Assembly (NCBI RefSeq): GCF_025567125.1
Contig: NZ_JAOQJI010000048.1
Span: 1 to 29,624 of the forward strand
Origin: Phocaeicola fibrisolvens
GTDB lineage: Bacteria; Bacteroidota; Bacteroidia; Bacteroidales; Bacteroidaceae
DNA length: 29,624 bases
Direction of reading: 5' to 3'
The notes under the pieces were generated by a model. The model was not told the origin of the DNA. It searched no databases and saw only the letters and a program-made list of their open reading frames with translations. The translations under genes and the position numbers were made by a program. Positions 25,813 to 29,624 of the stretch are shown here, piece by piece. Position 1 is the stretch's first letter, and every line of letters starts with the position of its first letter.

Positions 25813-25841
25813 AAAAAGTGAAGTGCGTAAGTTTACTTTTT
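25813..25841 (-). terminator. Weak AT-rich terminator for the small acidic protein gene
   Basis: AAAAAGTGAA (25813-25822) can pair with TTTACTTTTT (25832-25841) around a 9-nt loop. Read on the minus strand, the hairpin follows the stop at 25851 by 9 nt and ends in a T run. The stem is A-U rich, so strength is uncertain. Confidence 0.4.
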
Positions 25842-25850
25842 CTTACTCTG

Positions 25851-26150
25851 TCAGTAATCATCCTCCCCGTTAGGGAATAGCGCTCTGCGTTCTGCTGCTG
25901 CATCGAAAAACTCATACTCGTCTTTCACCTTGGCTATCAGTTGAAGAATGTTGGTTATCAGTTTACGTTCCGAACTGCGTGCTGCGGGCAGGTAGTCCTC
26001 TAAGTCCTGTTCCATCGTGCAGACTTCTTCTTCAAATTCGTTAATGTCGAAACTTTCGTCTTCCAGCAGGTCATTGTCCAGCGCATTCTCCATGCGCTTT
26101 TTTAGTTCCAGTAAGTCATCTCTGTTCATTGTCATCATATTTTGTGCCAT
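25851..26150 (-). CDS. Small acidic protein of unknown function
   Basis: Up to 99 residues, very acidic (Asp/Glu clusters DLLEDESFDINEFEEE and a GEDDY end) and probably helical, with no signal peptide, so likely cytoplasmic. I do not recognise a family. The start is uncertain. A TATCTTTA -7-like box occupies 26150-26157 on this strand, overlapping the first ATG. If that promoter is used, translation would begin at a later Met (26138, 26135 or 26129), giving a protein beginning MNRDDLLELKKRM or slightly longer. The spacing to an upstream T-rich -33 region is 21 nt. It sits at the border between the GC-richer part and the AT-rich end of the window. Confidence 0.65.
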   Translation of the reverse strand: MAQNMMTMNRDDLLELKKRMENALDNDLLEDESFDINEFEEEVCTMEQDLEDYLPAARSSERKLITNILQLIAKVKDEYEFFDAAAERRALFPNGEDDY

Positions 26151-26229
26151 AAAGATAAGAAGATTATTCTTATGTTGTAAAACTTTTTAGTGTCTTACTG
26201 GCTAGGAGGATAAATCCTTATAGGGGTCT

Positions 26230-26296
26230 AATTCCTATGAAACAAATTCTTTAACATAGCGTAATTATTAGTGTTCACTAAAAAATCATAGGAATT
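26230..26296. repeat. Nested inverted repeats in an AT-rich intergenic region
   Basis: A perfect 11-bp inverted repeat, AATTCCTATGA (26230-26240) and TCATAGGAATT (26286-26296), encloses a second palindrome TTAGTG-TT-CACTAA (26268-26281). The interval 26151-26426 has no gene and is strongly AT-rich. The dyad lies 130 nt past the stop of the aspartyl protease gene, so it could be a distant terminator, a binding site or a mobile-element scar. Confidence 0.55.
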
Positions 26297-26426
26297 CTTT
26301 ACTCAATATAGCTATCTGTCTCATATATTAAAATCTGTTTTAAATTATTTATAATCGATTATAAATTAATAGGCTAATTGGGGTATTCTATATTTTGAAA
26401 TTCTTTCTTACTTGCAAAATCTACTC

Positions 26427-27752
26427 TTATTCAAATGTCGTTAATACAAAATTAACCATATTGAATCGTATTTTCCCAAAAAGCATCAGTGATTTTAGCC
26501 CTAAATTGCATTGATAAGAATATAATATACCACCTGTATTCTTTTCCAATAAAACTACCATTTCAGGTACAGATAATTGATTATTCCCTAATTCAAGTTC
26601 TATGTTTTGTATTCGATAACACTCCGATATATGTACACCTCCAATTCCTGCACCTCTGATAGTATCTAATTTACAATGAGTAGTGATGTATTCTTTGTTA
26701 TTCTCAAAGAATCTTTTGTCTAACGAACCATAGGAAGCATCACCGGTATCAATGTTCATTAACATTTTATTGCCTTGTACGATACCCTTGCTCAATAAAT
26801 TCATACTGGATGAAAAACACATATTTGGGAACACTTGACTTCGTTTAGGAGCGACTGATGGAATTGTAATTTTATGATTAACAAAATCAATGGTCAGGTC
26901 TTTGAGTTGTAACATCAGTTCGCTACCGACAACAATATTGAAACAATCAATATATTTGTCTGCCTCTTCGTTGTTGGTTGTTATATTTATGACATAAAAA
27001 GGAACATCTGTAATAATCATATCTCCAATTTTTAATTCCTTTGCTATTGCGTAGTTCCCATTTTGTATACCTACTCCCCCAACAGTACTTGATGCTTCAA
27101 GTGGAATTAAATTATATTTAAGGGCTAATGATTTTGAAATAATATTTACTCCTGCTCCTGTGTCAAAAGTAATATCAGCTTCAACTCCATTGATATAACT
27201 GTCTCTTAGATGTATTAATACCGAATTATTCTTTTCTGGACCAACAGGTACAATCTCAAATGGAATAGTTCCTGCCGAATTTTCAAATGTGATTTTATAT
27301 GGATTGTATTTAGATAATGCTTCGTATTGATTGATAAATTGCTGAACACCTACAATGGTTGTACTATCAAGATGAGTGCGTATTGAGTCAAGAGTTGAAG
27401 ATAACATTTTTGCAGCAGCCTTATTATCTCCAATCCTGCTTAAGTCCATTGCAAACATCATAGAAGAATTGAGTAGATTGCCAAGATCAAGATTTTCTGA
27501 CTGAGTGTTGAATAATTCCGTAAACGCAGGAATAGAAACATCCGGACGATTTAGCCTATTTCCTATAAGGCAACGAGAATATATTTCAAAAAAATCGCTG
27601 ATTGAATCTCTGGGTTCTGTTTGATATAAAGAATCCAATGCAAACCAGTCTGAATTATTCATTGCATCGGCTATTTTTTCATCTGAACTTTGACTATATC
27701 CCAATGAAAACGAACCTAAACATATCCATAATGTAAGAATGAGTTTCTTCAT
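26427..27752 (-). CDS. Exported two-DTG retropepsin-like aspartyl protease
   Basis: This 441-residue protein has a signal peptide (cleavage near GYS-Q, residue 20). Residues about 25-150 are helical and may be TPR-like. Two retropepsin-like lobes follow: ITFDTGAGVNIIS with Asp 197, and MNIDTGDASYGSL with Asp 335. Each is followed by family-like strands, such as NIVVGSELMLQLKDLTIDF and CNLGLKSLMLFGKIRFN. A single chain with two DTG motifs could form both halves of an active site, as in pepsin, whereas viral retropepsins dimerise. The target is unknown. It lies 58 nt after the LRR lipoprotein gene on the same strand, so they may share a transcript. Base composition is clearly AT-richer than that of genes before 25 kb. 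Confidence 0.82.
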   Translation of the reverse strand: MKKLILTLWICLGSFSLGYSQSSDEKIADAMNNSDWFALDSLYQTEPRDSISDFFEIYSRCLIGNRLNRPDVSIPAFTELFNTQSENLDLGNLLNSSMMFAMDLSRIGDNKAAAKMLSSTLDSIRTHLDSTTIVGVQQFINQYEALSKYNPYKITFENSAGTIPFEIVPVGPEKNNSVLIHLRDSYINGVEADITFDTGAGVNIISKSLALKYNLIPLEASSTVGGVGIQNGNYAIAKELKIGDMIITDVPFYVINITTNNEEADKYIDCFNIVVGSELMLQLKDLTIDFVNHKITIPSVAPKRSQVFPNMCFSSSMNLLSKGIVQGNKMLMNIDTGDASYGSLDKRFFENNKEYITTHCKLDTIRGAGIGGVHISECYRIQNIELELGNNQLSVPEMVVLLEKNTGGILYSYQCNLGLKSLMLFGKIRFNMVNFVLTTFE

Positions 27753-27810
27753 AATCTGTTGTATTATTGTTTAACATTGTCACAACTCTCTTTGTTAGGA
27801 TCTATCCTAT

Positions 27811-29211
27811 CTATTCTTCAACTATTTCTTTGAAATTACTCCAATTACGAGTGTTTCTATATAAGTCAGCAGTTCCTTTGGGCACAAAAAGAGCGCATTC
27901 TTCTGTGTTAGGAACAATCCTTACCGTAAGAGGTTCTTGCCATTTAAGATGCAAACGTGAAACAGAACATCCAAGAAATGCTTCACTGGAAATGGTCATT
28001 ACAGTCATGGGAATGGTTAAATCCTTCAATAAAGACCCGGTCGTAAAAGCCTGATTCCCTATTGACGAAAGGTTTGAATCATCATTGATTTGTATATCTT
28101 CCATTCTCAAACAATCATAGAATGCCTTGCTATTGATTTCCTCCACTGAATTGGGTATTTGAACCTTATTTAGGTTTTTACACCCTTTGAAAGCTGACAT
28201 CCCGATGATTTTCAGTCCTTCAGGAAGGATTATTTCTTTGAGATTAACCGCATTTGTAAATACATCGGAAGGAATTTCTCCATATAAGAAAATGTCTTCA
28301 TACCTCTTTGACGGATTCCAACCGTAATACTCGAATGGATTTTTATCACCGGCAACAATTGTACATTCTGAGAGGTCAATGCTTACAGGATTTTGTGCAT
28401 AGCTATTTTCCTGATTTGATAATAAACTTTTTATGACCGGAAAATCGAGACCATTGACCGGGCCGATAATCTTAAGAGAACGTATGCGGTTTAGGTTGCT
28501 GGCTTCATTTCCTAAAAGAACCTGAAGGCTTCCCGGCTTTTCAACTGATATTTCCACATTTTCGCCCAATGAAGCTGGCTCTTGAATAATGCAAGGACCA
28601 CAATTATCAACAGCCGATTGGTTATTGATTTTAAAATCCAAAGACGCAATTCGTCCTAATCCATCGTTTTTTTCAAAGGTCAAGGTTATAATGTATTCAT
28701 TATCATTGGCAGCTGTAACTTTTTCTACCTTTATCCAATCCGTGTTTTCAGGGTATATCTCGGCAACTGGAAGAGAGCCGGCTTGTACCTTGACGCTCAT
28801 TTCTCCTTTCCCATTATGAAGATAGTAGCAATTATTTTCAGGGACAACGCGGGGAATACCTTCTTGCGTAATGTGAATAATGGTTGTTTCGCCTTTGGAG
28901 CTAACAACCACAATGCCCTGCCGGGACGAAATGTCGGGATTTTCCGAAATGTTAACACGTAATTCTCCATTGCCGTCAATGAGTGAAATGGAAGTATCAA
29001 TCCATGCCTCGTCTGACGAGACCGAAATATCGGAACTCTTTGTTGTGAATTTCAGGACGGTTTCTGTCTTGTCGGAGGTAAAACTAATTCCCTCTTTTAT
29101 CAGTGCCAAAGCATCCTGAGACCACGAAATCTTTTCAAACTCTTCATCATGGCAACTTGACATGAATGCAGAAAGCACAATACTCAATAAATAAAATGTT
29201 ATTTGTCTCAT
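27811..29211 (-). CDS. BACON and BspA-like LRR surface lipoprotein
   Basis: This 466-residue lipoprotein has a lipobox MSSC (Cys 20). Two BACON-like domains lie at about 45-117 (WIDTSISL, then SSRQGIVVVSS and IIHITQEG) and about 125-212 (DWIKVEKV, then a terminal CGPCIIQEP). From about 315 to 440 it carries LRR_5/BspA-like repeats, for example LKEIILPEGLKIIGMSAFKGC and the NSVEEINSKAFYDC unit. It ends in a short ALFVPKGTADLYRNTRNW cap typical of these proteins. Such repeats bind proteins or other cell surfaces; the target is unknown. It is probably transcribed with the downstream aspartyl protease gene. Confidence 0.85.
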   Translation of the reverse strand: MRQITFYLLSIVLSAFMSSCHDEEFEKISWSQDALALIKEGISFTSDKTETVLKFTTKSSDISVSSDEAWIDTSISLIDGNGELRVNISENPDISSRQGIVVVSSKGETTIIHITQEGIPRVVPENNCYYLHNGKGEMSVKVQAGSLPVAEIYPENTDWIKVEKVTAANDNEYIITLTFEKNDGLGRIASLDFKINNQSAVDNCGPCIIQEPASLGENVEISVEKPGSLQVLLGNEASNLNRIRSLKIIGPVNGLDFPVIKSLLSNQENSYAQNPVSIDLSECTIVAGDKNPFEYYGWNPSKRYEDIFLYGEIPSDVFTNAVNLKEIILPEGLKIIGMSAFKGCKNLNKVQIPNSVEEINSKAFYDCLRMEDIQINDDSNLSSIGNQAFTTGSLLKDLTIPMTVMTISSEAFLGCSVSRLHLKWQEPLTVRIVPNTEECALFVPKGTADLYRNTRNWSNFKEIVEE

Positions 29212-29291
29212 ATATTAATTAGCCTTAATGTTATTTATTCGTTTGACAATAAAAAAGTGGACGAGCTATTGAAATTTTTACTGTACTTACA

Positions 29292-29519
29292 TTAAATCTC
29301 AGTTGAATACATTTTCACTTTGTTTTCCGTCGAAAAATAAAATATTCCATTTTCATCGCTTGTACAACCTGCTATAATCGTGCTGTCTGCAGCTTGACAT
29401 AAGACGACATTGGCAAATACGATACTTTGTCCATCACTATCTACCACTGTACCTGTAATGGATTGTGCCCAACTGAATATAGGTGTGAGCATAAGGATAC
29501 AAACTAAATACTTTTTCAT
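29292..29519 (-). pseudogene. N-terminal remnant of an outer-membrane beta-barrel/TonB receptor gene
   Basis: This 75-residue frame has an intact signal peptide (cleavage near SWA-Q, residue 19). It then has the first strands of a CarboxypepD_reg-like domain: ITGTVVDSDGQSIVFANVVL, then GCTSDENGIFYF. In full-length relatives this domain continues for some 30 more residues and leads into a plug or a large beta-barrel. Here it departs from the pattern after ENGIFYF and stops. The 80 nt downstream show no continuation in another frame before the LRR gene. A complete promoter is still present upstream. It could instead be a tiny secreted protein, but truncation is more likely. Confidence 0.65.
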
Positions 29520-29551
29520 TTCTATTGATCCTTAATTCCGCAACACTATTA

Positions 29552-29584
29552 CAAATATAACTTTTTAAGTACCTGAGCAACAAA
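29552..29584 (-). promoter_or_regulatory. Consensus Bacteroidetes promoter before the truncated receptor gene
   Basis: On the minus strand, a -33 TTTG (29581-29584) and a -7 TATATTTG (29552-29559) both match consensus, with 21-nt spacing. It should drive the remnant and possibly the LRR and protease genes. Confidence 0.65.
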
Positions 29585-29596
29585 AAGTTGCTCAGG
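29572..29596. terminator. Perfect 10-bp hairpin overlapping the promoter
   Basis: CCTGAGCAAC (29572-29581) and GTTGCTCAGG (29587-29596) flank an AAAAA loop, followed on the plus strand by ATTTT. It resembles a terminator for a gene beyond the window edge, yet the -33 box of the minus-strand promoter falls at its stem-loop junction. Confidence 0.6.
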
Positions 29597-29624
29597 ATTT
29601 TGCCATGTCAGATTTTTCACCTAT

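Noticed and set aside
26230..26296. An invertible promoter of the Bacteroides phase-variation kind.
   Set aside because: The 45-nt segment between the repeats contains no TAnnTTTG box and is shorter than known invertible promoters; no recombinase gene is nearby.

Overview
The window looks like chromosomal DNA from the Bacteroidales, most likely the Bacteroides/Phocaeicola/Parabacteroides group. The reasons are SusC/SusD-type outer-membrane pairs, many lipobox lipoproteins, TonB receptors with CarboxypepD_reg-like leaders, fimbrillin-like, BACON and BspA-like LRR domains, and Bacteroidetes promoters (-7 TAnnTTTG, -33 TTTG). Shine-Dalgarno sequences are almost absent. No RNA genes, insertion sequences, CRISPR arrays or phage genes were recognised.

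Region 1 (about 130-13700, + strand) is a tightly packed nine-gene operon: SusC-like transporter, SusD-like lipoprotein, Mx1-type metallohydrolase-like lipoprotein, DUF4302 lipoprotein, unknown lipoprotein, DUF4856-like lipoprotein, imelysin-like lipoprotein, FecA-like TonB receptor, and a membrane fatty-acid-hydroxylase/sterol-desaturase family protein. It ends at a clear hairpin terminator. No carbohydrate-active enzymes are present. Imelysin-like and FecA-like members point towards iron or metal-complex capture rather than glycan use. The expected metal-ligand motifs of three of the lipoproteins look eroded, which makes this the most unusual part of the window.

Region 2 (13700-16620) holds a lipoprotein overlapping a PagL-like outer-membrane lipid A deacylase homologue (+), converging on an exported thiol peroxidase (-).

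Region 3 (16600-20770) begins with a gene-poor stretch carrying four tandem 22-bp palindromic repeats. It continues with a surface lipoprotein that fuses a fimbrillin-like domain to an IdeS/Mac-type (C66) cysteine peptidase domain with an apparently intact catalytic triad. A strong bidirectional terminator separates this from a convergent 633-residue TlpA-like thioredoxin-fold protein.

Region 4 (20930-25730, +) is a second outer-membrane transport unit: a TonB-dependent receptor and a choice-of-anchor-J lipoprotein in the position SusD would normally hold.

Region 5 (25810-29624, - strand) has a small acidic protein, then a visibly AT-richer segment with a two-DTG retropepsin-like protease, a BACON/LRR surface lipoprotein, and a truncated remnant of a TonB receptor or outer-membrane beta-barrel protein. 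This end looks like acquired or decaying accessory DNA.

Family names and consensus motifs come from memory of the families; no searches were run.
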